A stretch of DNA of 64,000 nt from Arthrobacter sp. ISL-72 (GTDB taxonomy: Bacteria; Actinomycetota; Actinomycetes; Actinomycetales; Micrococcaceae): positions 186,001-250,000 of the forward strand of contig NZ_JAGGPP010000013.1 of NCBI RefSeq assembly GCF_018613755.1, read 5' to 3'. This document shows positions 25,407-33,678 of the stretch, piece after piece. Position 1 is the first letter of the stretch, and each line of letters opens with the position of its first letter. The translations under genes and the position numbers were made by a program. The notes under the pieces were generated by a model, which was not told the origin of the DNA, did no database searches, and saw only the letters and a program-made list of their open reading frames with translations.

Positions 25407-26159
25407 TCAGGCGTACATGAGCGAGCCGGGCGTGGTGAGCGTTTCGCCCGTTTCCAGCCAGGTCTTGAGGCCGGAGAGGATCATTGGCCAGCCGCCGTAG
25501 AGCTGTTCGTTGGCGCCTTCGCGGAGCTGGTCGTGCGTGACGGTGAGGTGGCAGGAATCCTCGCCGACGGGCTCGATTTCCCAGGTGATCCGGGAGAAGC
25601 CTTCGGCTTTGACGTCCTCACCCCAGAGGGCGCGCATGGTCTGGACGAGGCGCCGCGGGGGATCGACCTCCACGTTTTCGCCTTCGCCCAGCAGGTCGCC
25701 GCCCTCGGGTGCCATCTCGAACCGCGAGCCCGGTGTGAAGTCCGACGTGATCTTCATGCCGAACTGGTACTTGCTGCGGATGCCGCCGTCGGTGATGGCT
25801 TCCCAGAGCCGTTCCGGCGTGGTCTTGATGTAGATTTCGAAGATTTTCTCCATGGGACTTTCCAATCTGGATTTGAGGTCGCTGAGGGCAGCGGCCCATG
25901 GTTCTGCGTATTTGCTCACCCAGCGGTCGTGGATGAGGCGGATGGGCACCGGATTGAGGAAATGCAGCTTTTCCCGACCACGACGGCGGGATACCACCAG
26001 GCCGGCTTCCTCGAGGATTTTGAGGTGCTTCATGATCCCGAAGCGGGTCATGCTGAACCGTGCTTCGAGGGCGCTCAGGGTCTGGCCGTCCTCGCGGAAG
26101 AGCTCGTCGAGCAGTTCCCTGCGGGTGGGGTCGGAGAGGGCCTTGAAGACGGCGTCCAT
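25407..26159 (-). CDS. ArsR-type HTH fused to SRPBCC/AHSA1 domain
   Basis: A 250-residue fusion. Residues 1-95 are a winged-helix ArsR domain (VFKALSDPTRRELLDELF, then TRFGIMKHLKILEEAGLVVS), lacking the cysteine metal site of true ArsR sensors. From residue 103 an AHSA1/START-like ligand pocket follows: EIYIKTTPERLWEAITDGG, GEGENVEVDPPRRLVQTM and GGWPMILSGLKTWLETGE at the C-terminus. Known actinobacterial relatives are arranged this way. The SRPBCC half probably senses a hydrophobic ligand and controls DNA binding. The palindrome just before the start supports autorepression. Confidence 0.88.
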   Translation of the reverse strand: MDAVFKALSDPTRRELLDELFREDGQTLSALEARFSMTRFGIMKHLKILEEAGLVVSRRRGREKLHFLNPVPIRLIHDRWVSKYAEPWAAALSDLKSRLESPMEKIFEIYIKTTPERLWEAITDGGIRSKYQFGMKITSDFTPGSRFEMAPEGGDLLGEGENVEVDPPRRLVQTMRALWGEDVKAEGFSRITWEIEPVGEDSCHLTVTHDQLREGANEQLYGGWPMILSGLKTWLETGETLTTPGSLMYA

Positions 26160-26173
26160 TGGGTTAACGATAG

Positions 26174-26189
26174 GTGACTAATTGGTCAC
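26174..26189. promoter_or_regulatory. ArsR-type operator GTGAC-TAATTG-GTCAC
   Basis: Five-base inverted arms around a six-base A/T centre, 15 bases before the ArsR-SRPBCC start codon. Position and form are those of an ArsR-dimer site that would occlude its own promoter. Confidence 0.6.
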
Positions 26190-26422
26190 ATGTCAACGGA
26201 CTTCTTAGGCAAAAGCTGGCGGGTGACAGCCACGCTCAACCGGAGAAGCGTCTTTTTTCCTTGATGTGCCCGGGCAGCGGTGCGAAAATGGTCCGAGCAC
26301 CGTGAGTCCAACGTCCAAGACGGCGCCATTTGGGGATGACGCGTGACCTCCATCGGAGGAATAAAAATGCTGCAGAACCAATGCCAGGGACGGAATAAGG
26401 TCGACGCGGGAGCGTCGCACCC

Positions 26423-27938
26423 ATGACCGCGCAGCCCCCGAAGATCCGCCGCCTCCGCGTGCCGGACATCAACGTCGTTGACCACCGGACACTCAGGAAA
26501 GCGCTCGGCGGCACCATCGTCGGCAACACGATGGAATGGTACGACGTCGGTGTATTCGGTTACCTGATCACCACCATGGGCCCGGTGTTCCTGCCCGAAG
26601 CGGACAAAGCCGTGCAGAACCTGTTCCTGCTGGGAACTTTTGGGGCCACATTTATCGCCCGGCCCCCTGGGTGGGATCTTCTTCGGCTGGCTGGGAGACA
26701 AGATCGGCCGCCAGAAGGTCCTGGCCATGACCCTGATGCTCATGGCGGCGGCGACGTTCGCCGTCGGCCTCCTCCCGGGTTACGCGGTGCTGGGAATCTG
26801 GGCCGCCGTACTTCTCGTGGTCACCAAGCTGGTGCAGGGGTTTTCCACCGGCGGTGAGTACGCCGGGGCCACCACGTTCGTCTGCGAGCATTCGCCGGAC
26901 AGACGCCGGGGCTTCTTCGTCAGTTTCCTGGACATGGGCAGCTACCTGGGCTTCGCCCTTGGCGCCGGGCTGGTTTCCGCCCTTCAGCTGACACTGGGCC
27001 AGGCTCAGATGGAGGCGTGGGGCTGGCGCATCCCGTTCCTGATCGCCGGTCCGCTGGGCATCGTCGCCATCTACTTCCGAATGAAGATTGAGGAATCACC
27101 CACGTTCCAGGCAACCCTCGAAGCGGAAGAGGAATCGGCACGGCATCCCGAGACCGGCGAGGTGCTCGGGCCCGTGGGCCCGGTGGGCATTTTCAAGGCC
27201 CACTGGCGCAGGATCGTGCTGGCCATGATTTTGGTCGCGGCCGCCAACACGGTGGGCTACGCCCTTACGTCCTACATGCCCACGTACCTGACCAGCAACA
27301 AGGGATATGACGAGATCCACGGAACGCTGCTCACCATCCCCGTCCTAGTGGTTATGTCCTTGTGCATCCCCTTCACCGGGCACCTTTCGGACAAGATCGG
27401 GCGCCGCCCCGTACTCTGGATCGGTGCCGTCAGCACAGTGGTGCTGTCGGCGCCGGCGTTCATTCTGATCTCGATAGGAACAGTTCCGGCCACCATCGCG
27501 GGCCTGGCACTGGTCGCCTTCCCGGTAACATTCTTCGTGGCCAACCTCGCGTCGGCGTTGCCGGCGCTGTTTCCCACGGCCCACCGCTACGGAGCCATGG
27601 GCATCGCCTACAACTTTGCCGTAGCCATTTTCGGCGGCACCACCCCGTTCATCATCGCCTCGCTCATCCAGGCGACGGGCAATGACATGATGCCCGCCTA
27701 TTACCTGATGGCCACCTCGGCGATCGCCGCCGTCACCATCTACTTCCTGCCGGAATCCGCCCGGCGGCACCTGCCCGGATCAATGCCCAGCGTGGACTCG
27801 GAAGAAGCGGCCCGCGAGCTGGTGGCGACCCAGGATGAGAACCCACTGCTGGATATGGACACGCTGCCTTTCGACAGTAGCTACGAAGCTGCGCGTGCGT
27901 CTCACGTGGGACATTCAGGGACGACGCCCGGTAGTTGA
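26423..27938 (+). pseudogene. MFS metabolite:H+ symporter (ProP-like) with a one-base frameshift
   Basis: Read together, two frames give a complete 12-helix ProP/ShiA-type symporter: GGTIVGNTMEWYDVGVFGYL at the start of helix 1, the motif-A loop GWLGDKIGRQKVL, FSTGGEYAGATTFVCEHSPD between helices 4 and 5, and a C-terminal tail to 27938. The break is at a C5 run (26663-26667): removal of one C turns ARPPGWD into the expected ARPLGGIFFGW. Such carriers move proline/betaine, citrate or aromatic acids. Either the gene is inactive or the run was misread; coding quality after the shift is intact, so the break is recent or artificial. Confidence 0.85.
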
Positions 27939-27945
27939 GGGCGCC

Positions 27946-28413
27946 TCAGGTGCGGCTTTCCAGCACGGCCTGCAGTTTCTCGAACGACTCCGTCCAGCCG
28001 CCGCGGTGCAGGGACAGCCGCTGCTCGGTCAGGAACGGTCCCTGCGAGAGCGCCAGGCGCGTGCCCGTGCCGGCACTTTGGAGCGACAGGTCTGCGACGG
28101 TTTCCCGGTCGTCCGGCGTGGGTTCCTCCCAGCGGAAGGTATACAGCAGCCGCCAGGGCGGATCTATCTCCAGGAACTCGCCGGAGAGGTGGAACCGTTC
28201 ACCGTCCGGCGGAGTCATCCGGAACCAGTAGCGCCCGCCCACCACGAGATTAAGTTCGACGGCGGGAATGGTGAAGCCGTGCGGGCCCCACCATTTCACC
28301 AGCTCGGACGGTTCCGTCAGCATCCTGAAGACCAGGTCCGGCGGCGCAGGGAGCGTGCATTCCAGGTTCAGGACCAGCGTGCCGGTTGCCTCGTTCCCCG
28401 TCGCCTCGGTCAT
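27946..28413 (-). CDS. SRPBCC/AHSA1 domain protein
   Basis: The protein has 155 residues from ATG 28413. The SRPBCC pattern is complete: LECTLPAPPDLVFRMLTEPS, ELVKWWGPHGFT near 40, GGRYWFRMTPPDGE, GEFLEIDPPWRLLYTFRWEE and the C-terminal helix GGWTESFEKLQAVLES. These helix-grip proteins bind small hydrophobic ligands. It is convergent with the MFS gene, only 7 bases apart, and unrelated to the ArsR fusion except by fold. Confidence 0.87.
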   Translation of the reverse strand: MTEATGNEATGTLVLNLECTLPAPPDLVFRMLTEPSELVKWWGPHGFTIPAVELNLVVGGRYWFRMTPPDGERFHLSGEFLEIDPPWRLLYTFRWEEPTPDDRETVADLSLQSAGTGTRLALSQGPFLTEQRLSLHRGGWTESFEKLQAVLESRT

Positions 28414-28525
28414 CGTCCAACTCTGGCATCCCGTGGACGTTGACGGAAGTGGATCGTGCCCGGTCCCTTCCGAAGGCCAGCGCGGAGGACGGCCAGAAGG
28501 GAACCCTCGTCCGGAGGCTGTTACT

Positions 28526-29212
28526 GTGAACCATCGCAGACCAATGGGGGACGTCATGCAGCAATCCTTTGCCACGGTTCTTACCGCCGCTCTCGCAGCA
28601 CTAGCCATGTCAGGGTGCGGGTCTCAGCAACCCGCGCCGGAGGTGTCCAGCTCCCAGCAATTGGCGCCGGATGTGTCCAGCGCCCGGTCAACAGATCCCC
28701 TACCCTCCACGAGCACATCCTCATCGGCCTCGGCTACAGCAAGCATCTCGCCCGAAGTCCCGCGGAGGGTCCCAACAACCGGATTGCCGTCCGCACAATT
28801 CTGCGAAGCCGGGGAGACCTATCTCGGGAAGTTCCCCGGCCTACCGCGAGTTCAGCCCCCGAACGGAGCAGCCACGGCGCCGGCGGCCACAATGTGTGCC
28901 TACATGGCAGTCATTGGTGACATCTCTGCGCCCGCTGCCACCCTCGGCGTCATGGACTTCTCAGGCGGCAGCGATGAGATCCCCATGATCAAGCGAACGT
29001 GCGCTGGTGATGATGAGCTCACGCCCTCCGTCACCAAAATCGACGCGGATTGGGTTCAGTCCCGTGGATGGTCCGGATGGACAATTTCGAACGGTACAAC
29101 CCGGCAGGCAATGCTTTGCACTGAGGATCACGCCTTCAGTGCAGGGCTTTCCAACGTGCCAGGGTCCACGCCGGAGGACGCTCTGAACGTGATCCTCGCT
29201 GCCGTCGACTGA
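28526..29212 (+). CDS. Hypothetical lipoprotein
   Basis: GTG 28526 is preceded by GGAGG at 8 bases; ATG 28544 and ATG 28556 are alternatives. The product (about 228 residues) has a type II signal with hydrophobic FATVLTAALAALAM and lipobox MSGC, then a Ser/Thr/Pro-rich linker with a repeated SSQQLAP/PAPEVSS unit, and a globular domain with Cys residues in SAQFCEAGE, TMCAYM, KRTCAGDD and AMLCTED that could pair as two disulphides. It is anchored outside the membrane. No family recognised. Confidence 0.65.
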   Translation: MNHRRPMGDVMQQSFATVLTAALAALAMSGCGSQQPAPEVSSSQQLAPDVSSARSTDPLPSTSTSSSASATASISPEVPRRVPTTGLPSAQFCEAGETYLGKFPGLPRVQPPNGAATAPAATMCAYMAVIGDISAPAATLGVMDFSGGSDEIPMIKRTCAGDDELTPSVTKIDADWVQSRGWSGWTISNGTTRQAMLCTEDHAFSAGLSNVPGSTPEDALNVILAAVD

Positions 29213-29238
29213 AGCGCTTTGCACCCAGCCGCTCCTGC

Positions 29239-29637
29239 TCAGAAGGGCAGTGCGATCAGCGCAATAAGGGGAGGAACGGTCGACCCGAGGGTGCCGGGAA
29301 TGCTGTCGCCCTTCCTCGGGTAGTGGCCCAGCCAGTCCGCCAGCCCCATGGTGGCGCCGCTGAGCACCATGTTGGCGCAGCAGTAGACCACCAGGGTGTA
29401 GCCCACCACCACGTGGTCCATGTTCACCGCGACCACGCCGGCGATGTTCCCCAGCCCGATCAGGAGATTGCGGAACCCGGTGGGGATGGCCCACATCATC
29501 ACGGCGGGCACGTTTTGTGCGGGGGTGCTGAGGAATTTCTGCGCTGCCGGGTGCCGCAGGAAGAAGCTTTCCAGCGGGAACACCACGATGTAGATCAGTG
29601 CGGCCAGCACCGCGAAGAGCTGGGTTACGGCGTTCAT
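29239..29637 (-). CDS. DUF1304 membrane protein
   Basis: A protein of 132 residues from ATG 29637 (the frame runs on to 29682). DUF1304 features are visible: VTQLFAVLAALIYIVVFPLE near the N-terminus, FFLRHPAAQKFL, then helices with RNLLIGLGNIAGVVAVN and VVYCCANMVLSGATMG. Four transmembrane helices are predicted by eye. Function unknown in the family. It stands divergent from the LuxR gene over a 120-base gap. Confidence 0.8.
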   Translation of the reverse strand: MNAVTQLFAVLAALIYIVVFPLESFFLRHPAAQKFLSTPAQNVPAVMMWAIPTGFRNLLIGLGNIAGVVAVNMDHVVVGYTLVVYCCANMVLSGATMGLADWLGHYPRKGDSIPGTLGSTVPPLIALIALPF

Positions 29638-29704
29638 GGAGGAAGAGTACGACGGCGGCACGCGCCGCTGCGATCCCCTCACCGGGGGTTCCGGGAGACC
29701 TGCT

Positions 29705-29726
29705 CAATCCCCGGTTTGGGGGATTG
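29705..29726. promoter_or_regulatory. Palindrome CAATCCCC-GGTTTG-GGGGATTG before the LuxR gene
   Basis: Eight-base perfect arms with a six-base centre, 31 bases upstream of the LuxR start and within the gap between divergent genes. Likely operator of the LuxR protein. Confidence 0.6.
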
Positions 29727-29757
29727 CGGCGCGGCCGTCCGGCCGGATACTGGAGGT

Positions 29758-30795
29758 ATGTGGGAGGAACGCGCTGAGCGTGCGCGGCGCGAGATCGCCG
29801 GCCTTGCCGCGGGCGGGATGGACCTGGCCGAGCTCTACATTGCGGCCCTGGCTGTGGTGCGGCAGGCGGTTCCGTTCGACCAGGGCTGCTGGGCCGGGGT
29901 CGACCCGGACACTCTGGGCATGACGTCCGTGACCAACTGGCGGCCGTGGCCCGTGACGGACGAGTATGCCTCCCGGTTCGCCGAGTCCGAGTACACCGGT
30001 GATGAACCGAACACGTTCAAGGAGCTGCTGCGGCGGCCGCTGCCGGTCGCCAGGATTTCCGACGCCCCGCACCGGGACGTGGTCCACAGTGTCCGGATCA
30101 ACGACCTGCTGGTTCCTTTGGGTCTGGAGCATGAGTTGCGCGCGGCGTTCCGGGTGGACGAGGCGTGCTGGGGTGTGGGCAGTATCTTCCGGGAGGCCGG
30201 GCAGGACTTCTCGGACCGTGAGGTGGAATTCCTGGGCGCCGTCACCGCCACGTTGGCAGCTGCCACGCGGGTGGCAGTGCGGGTGCAGCGCGGGCCACGC
30301 CCGGTGGTGGATGGCCCGGTGATCGTCATCGCCGGGATGCACGGCGAACTGCGGGCGGCCACTCCAGCCGCGGTCCTGTGGCTGGCCGAGGTGGAGGATG
30401 CGGCACCGGGCGGTTTCACCATGACGTTGCACTCCGTCGTGGCGCAGGCCCACGCCTCCGTTTCAGGCACTGCCCGGGCTAGAATGCGCGACGCCGGCGG
30501 CAACTGGGTGGTGCTGCAGGCCAGCCGCCTTATTGCCGGCGACGACCCCGAGCAGATGGTGGTCACCGTAGAGCCGGCTTCGTCGCACGACGTCGTCAGC
30601 CTCCTGCTTGCGGCCTACGGGGTATCCGCCCGTGAACGGGATGTCTGCCTCGAGGTCCTGTCCGGGAATCCGACGGCGGACATCGCCCGGAACCTGTTCA
30701 TATCCCCGCACACCGTGCACGACCACCTGAAGGCGCTCTACGGAAAATTGGGCGTCGGCAGCCGCGGTGAGCTAGTGGCGAAGCTGCTAGTTTAG
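29758..30795 (+). CDS. LuxR-family transcriptional regulator with GAF-like sensor
   Basis: A 345-residue regulator. The N-terminal half (AALAVVRQAVPFDQGCWAGV near 30-50, then EHELRAAFRVDEACWGVGSI) resembles a GAF-type domain often found in actinobacterial LuxR proteins. A PAS-like middle part follows (AATPAAVLWLAEVEDAAPGG). The C-terminal HTH is complete: YGVSARERDVCLEVLSGNPT and DIARNLFISPHTVHDHLKAL with GKLGVGSRGELVAKL. GGAGG lies only one base before ATG 29758, which is tight. The palindrome upstream suggests autoregulation; targets and ligand are unknown. Confidence 0.87.
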   Translation: MWEERAERARREIAGLAAGGMDLAELYIAALAVVRQAVPFDQGCWAGVDPDTLGMTSVTNWRPWPVTDEYASRFAESEYTGDEPNTFKELLRRPLPVARISDAPHRDVVHSVRINDLLVPLGLEHELRAAFRVDEACWGVGSIFREAGQDFSDREVEFLGAVTATLAAATRVAVRVQRGPRPVVDGPVIVIAGMHGELRAATPAAVLWLAEVEDAAPGGFTMTLHSVVAQAHASVSGTARARMRDAGGNWVVLQASRLIAGDDPEQMVVTVEPASSHDVVSLLLAAYGVSARERDVCLEVLSGNPTADIARNLFISPHTVHDHLKALYGKLGVGSRGELVAKLLV

Positions 30796-30823
30796 GGGTC
30801 CGGAACGACGTCAAGGGGGAGCG

Positions 30824-31552
30824 TTGAGCAGAGGATTTCGGCCGATCGAAAGGGCCCTGCCGCGCTGGGCCAGAGCCGCCGTCGTCGTTTATCTGTCGGT
30901 GACGGTCGCCGTTGTTGTGACTGTGCTTCTTACCCGTGGCTTAGAGCTGGATCTGGATGCCCGGTTCAAGGAGGGTCTGCTGCTCGCCATGGTGGTTCTG
31001 ACGCTGCCCGTTTCGGCTGCGTATTTCGTCATCGGCACCTTTAGTTCCGGCCGTCCGCCCTCGCCCGGTGAGATCGGCTTGGGCAGATTGAGCCTGATCG
31101 CGGTCCTCTATCATCTGGGCTTCCTTCTCTTGGCGGCGGTCAACGCGGGTGTCTTCCGCTGGATTGTCCTGAGCGCCCGGAGGCATGCGCCTGTTCCAGC
31201 CGCCGGCATACCCGACGCCAGGCCCGAGTATCCGCGGGTGCAATTGCGCGGGGTCACGCCCGACGCCAGGAAGCTCCTGTGGACCGTGCCGCTGGCAGTT
31301 CTGCTGAGTCTTCCGCAGTGGATGGTGGCGGGCTTTGCCTGGTGCGGGATCAGCGGTTGCAGCGGCGGAGGTTTCGGGGTGGCCACGGGGACCGAATGGC
31401 TCGCGGTCATCCTGAGCGTCGTCAACGGCGTCATTCTGGCAATAGCCGTGTTCGCAGTGCGCTGGCTGTATCCCACCCGGAAACGTGCCCTCGTTGCCTT
31501 GGCGGCCGGGACGTTATTCGGCCTGCTGGGTGCTGCGGTCACCCACGGGTAG
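30824..31552 (+). CDS. Hypothetical six-helix membrane protein
   Basis: The start is TTG 30824 with AAGGGGGA at 6 bases; no ATG fits. The 242-residue product has helices at about 18-38, 47-69, 88-112, 149-171, 185-207 and 213-235, with a soluble loop containing ARRHAPVPAAG and two near-repeats IPDARPEYPR/VTPDARKLLW. A CGISGCSGG motif lies in an outside loop. No family recognised. It follows the LuxR gene by 28 bases and may be co-transcribed. Confidence 0.6.
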   Translation: MSRGFRPIERALPRWARAAVVVYLSVTVAVVVTVLLTRGLELDLDARFKEGLLLAMVVLTLPVSAAYFVIGTFSSGRPPSPGEIGLGRLSLIAVLYHLGFLLLAAVNAGVFRWIVLSARRHAPVPAAGIPDARPEYPRVQLRGVTPDARKLLWTVPLAVLLSLPQWMVAGFAWCGISGCSGGGFGVATGTEWLAVILSVVNGVILAIAVFAVRWLYPTRKRALVALAAGTLFGLLGAAVTHG

Positions 31553-31567
31553 GCGCCGCGACAAACA

Positions 31568-31604
31568 GAGGAACCCCGCAGTGCCGGGCACTGCGGGGTT
31601 CCTC
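31568..31604. terminator. Strong bidirectional hairpin terminator
   Basis: GAGGAACCCCGCAGTG pairs perfectly with CACTGCGGGGTTCCTC around CCGGG, the most stable hairpin in the window. It lies between the convergent genes ending at 31552 and 31620 and should stop both. Confidence 0.85.
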
Positions 31605-31619
31605 GCTGGCTGATGCCGG

Positions 31620-31973
31620 TTACTCGGAATGGGGTTTCTGTTCCCGATCCAGGAGGTTCTTCTTGATCTCGTCGAACTTCTCCTTGATGACCCGTTCCGC
31701 CTCCGAGAGGGTTTTCCCGGCGGTGCTCAGGGGATCCAGCTGGACGTAGACGTTGTGGCCGACAGGCAGGTCGTATTCGTCCTTCAGATGGGTGCCGCCA
31801 CCCACTCCCTGAAGGGACAGGTACACCATGGCCTCGGTCCGGGCAATGCCGGAGAGCGTTCCGAAGACAACCGTGAAGTCGTTCGATTCGAAGCTCACAG
31901 TCTGACCGATATGGCTGCGGTCTAGGTCGCCGGCTGCTACCGGCTTCTCGGACTGGCTTCCGCTGTAGCTCAT
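31620..31973 (-). CDS. Hypothetical 117-residue cytoplasmic protein
   Basis: AGGAGA precedes ATG 31973 by 6 bases. The N-terminal half is beta-rich (HIGQTVSFESNDFTVVFGTL, then GIARTEAMVYLSLQGVG), suggestive of a small barrel, and the C-terminal 40 residues form a charged helix, TLSEAERVIKEKFDEIKKNL. No signal or membrane segment. I do not recognise the family; a phage-tail-like or accessory protein is possible. Confidence 0.6.
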   Translation of the reverse strand: MSYSGSQSEKPVAAGDLDRSHIGQTVSFESNDFTVVFGTLSGIARTEAMVYLSLQGVGGGTHLKDEYDLPVGHNVYVQLDPLSTAGKTLSEAERVIKEKFDEIKKNLLDREQKPHSE

Positions 31974-32248
31974 GAACTTCTCCTAAATAGTCGAGGGACA
32001 CGTACCAGAGCAGTCTATATACGGGCCCCACGAGAGCCGCGGATGCGCGCGGCTCATGCACTAGATGCGTGGCCGTTCTGAATTTAGTTCACAGTGTGAC
32101 GGGGACCCTCAGGATTGGCTCAAGGCTGAATCAACGTTGTCCAAGGATCGACGCATTTTCCGTTTTCCCTGCCGGCTGAGAAATAGGCTTCTGTTCGGCT
32201 AAGCAAAGGGCCCGGCTATTCGCCGGGCCTTTATTACTGGGGATAACA
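31974..32248. other. Gene-free stretch with an orphan terminator; possible small RNA
   Basis: No open frame of note. The plus strand carries an imperfect hairpin (GCCG...AGAA...TTCT...CGGC, about 32171-32199) followed by a good intrinsic terminator at 32205-32233, although no plus-strand gene ends here. The sequence is less GC-rich than the flanks. A leader or small RNA ending at the terminator would explain it. Confidence 0.4.
32205..32233 (+). terminator. Intrinsic terminator ahead of the HNH-Excalibur gene
   Basis: AAAG-G-GCCCGGC, loop TATTC, GCCGGGC-CTTT, then ATTA. It lies 16-44 bases before the start codon of the next gene and far from any upstream plus-strand gene (that transcript already stops at 31604). 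It could be an attenuator or the end of a small RNA. Confidence 0.65.
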
Positions 32249-33634
32249 ATGTCGAATTACGAGACCCTATTTGGGTCAGGACCAACGGACCCGGGACCGG
32301 GCCCAAGGCCACCGCGCAAGCCGCGGGCTTCCACATTAATTGTCGGCGCCATCACGGCCCTGTTCATGCTCATCGGGGCGCTCATCGGCGGATTTGGAGG
32401 CGCGATGATTTTCCTAGCCGTCTCGGCAGCACTCACCGGCCTCTATGTCCTGGCGACCGGACGCCGTTCGTGGGCGTGGCTCCCGGCCAAGCGGAAGGCA
32501 GGGGCCATCGCCCTTGCCGTCTCCTTGGCCCTCTTTGTCGCCGGTGCCGTGACTTTGCCGCGGACCGCCACCGGGATTCTCCAGGCGGCATCGTCGGAGG
32601 GCAATGCCTCGCCGGCTTCCGCAGAAGCCAGCGCAACGGCCAAAGCGACGCTGCCGCCGTCGTCCGTTCCAACCGTCGAGGAGTCGGGCGCCCCGCTGGA
32701 CCCGGACAGCCCTTACCTCTTGGGGCAGGGCGGCAGTGTGACGGCTCCGAAGACGCAGCCTGCCTTCGCCACCAAAGCGGTCGACCTGCTGGCCACCCTT
32801 CCCATCAAGGGCCGGGCACCGAAGACGGGATATGACCGGGCGCTGTTCGGGCAGGCGTGGGCGGACGTTGACCGCAACGGCTGCGACACCCGGAACGACA
32901 TCCTCAAACGCGACCTGACGGGGATCGTCTATACCAACAGCGTCCCCTGCAAGGTGCAGTCCGGCACGCTGGCGGACCCGTACACGGGGACCACCATCAA
33001 CTTCCTGCGGGGGACCGCGACCAGCAGCGCCGTCCAGATCGACCACGTTGTTGCGCTCAGCGACGCGTGGCAGAAGGGCGCACAGCAGCTGACCACCGAA
33101 CAGCGGACTGCGTTCGCCAATGACCCGCTGAACCTCCAGTCGACTGACGGTCCCACCAACATGAAAAAGGGCGACGGCGACGCCGCCACCTGGCTGCCGC
33201 CGAACAAGGGCTTCCGGTGTGAATACGTTGCCCGGCAGATTTCGGTGAAGGCAACGTACAGCCTGTGGGTTACCCAGGCGGAGCACGACGCGATGGCCCG
33301 GATCCTGGGGGACTGCAGCGGGCAGCTCGCGCCGACGAATGAGCAGGCACCTGCCGCTGCCGCACCAGCGCCGGAACCTGCCGCCGTTCAGCCTGCACCG
33401 GTGGTGGCCGCGCCTGCGCCGGCAGCGCCCGCTCCGGCTGTGGTTGCGCCTGCCCCGGCTCCTGGTGCTCCCGCACCTGTCGTGCCGGCCCCGGTTGCGC
33501 CGGCACCGGCTGCCGCCTACTACGCCAACTGCTCGGCGGCGAAGGCCGCAGGTGCCGCGCCGCTGTACGCCGGGTCAGCGGGTTACCGTGCAGCGCTTGA
33601 CCGCGATTCCGACGGGATCGCCTGCGAGAGCTAG
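32249..33634 (+). CDS. DUF1524 (GmrSD-C type) HNH nuclease with C-terminal Excalibur domain
   Basis: A 461-residue membrane-anchored protein. Three hydrophobic helices occupy residues 30-110, then a Ser/Ala linker. The HNH nuclease domain spans about 175-360: GYDRALFGQAWADVDRNGCD, the beta-beta-alpha motif VQIDHVVALSDAWQKGA with catalytic His, DPLNLQSTDGPTNMKKGD with the Asn, and WLPPNKGFRCEYV. A Pro/Ala-rich linker (about 80 residues) leads to an Excalibur calcium-binding domain, YYANCSAAKAAGAAPLY, ending DRDSDGIACES. The nuclease should act outside the cell, perhaps on environmental DNA. The next gene has a near-identical Excalibur end. Confidence 0.87.
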   Translation: MSNYETLFGSGPTDPGPGPRPPRKPRASTLIVGAITALFMLIGALIGGFGGAMIFLAVSAALTGLYVLATGRRSWAWLPAKRKAGAIALAVSLALFVAGAVTLPRTATGILQAASSEGNASPASAEASATAKATLPPSSVPTVEESGAPLDPDSPYLLGQGGSVTAPKTQPAFATKAVDLLATLPIKGRAPKTGYDRALFGQAWADVDRNGCDTRNDILKRDLTGIVYTNSVPCKVQSGTLADPYTGTTINFLRGTATSSAVQIDHVVALSDAWQKGAQQLTTEQRTAFANDPLNLQSTDGPTNMKKGDGDAATWLPPNKGFRCEYVARQISVKATYSLWVTQAEHDAMARILGDCSGQLAPTNEQAPAAAAPAPEPAAVQPAPVVAAPAPAAPAPAVVAPAPAPGAPAPVVPAPVAPAPAAAYYANCSAAKAAGAAPLYAGSAGYRAALDRDSDGIACES

Positions 33635-33678
33635 ACCAATTCCATCACTTCACCGTTTCAAACTTTCCAAGGGGGAAA

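Noticed and set aside
31974..32233. c-di-AMP (ydaO) riboswitch before the cell-surface genes
   Set aside because: Excalibur/PASTA genes in actinobacteria can follow such riboswitches, but the conserved ydaO blocks are not visible here.
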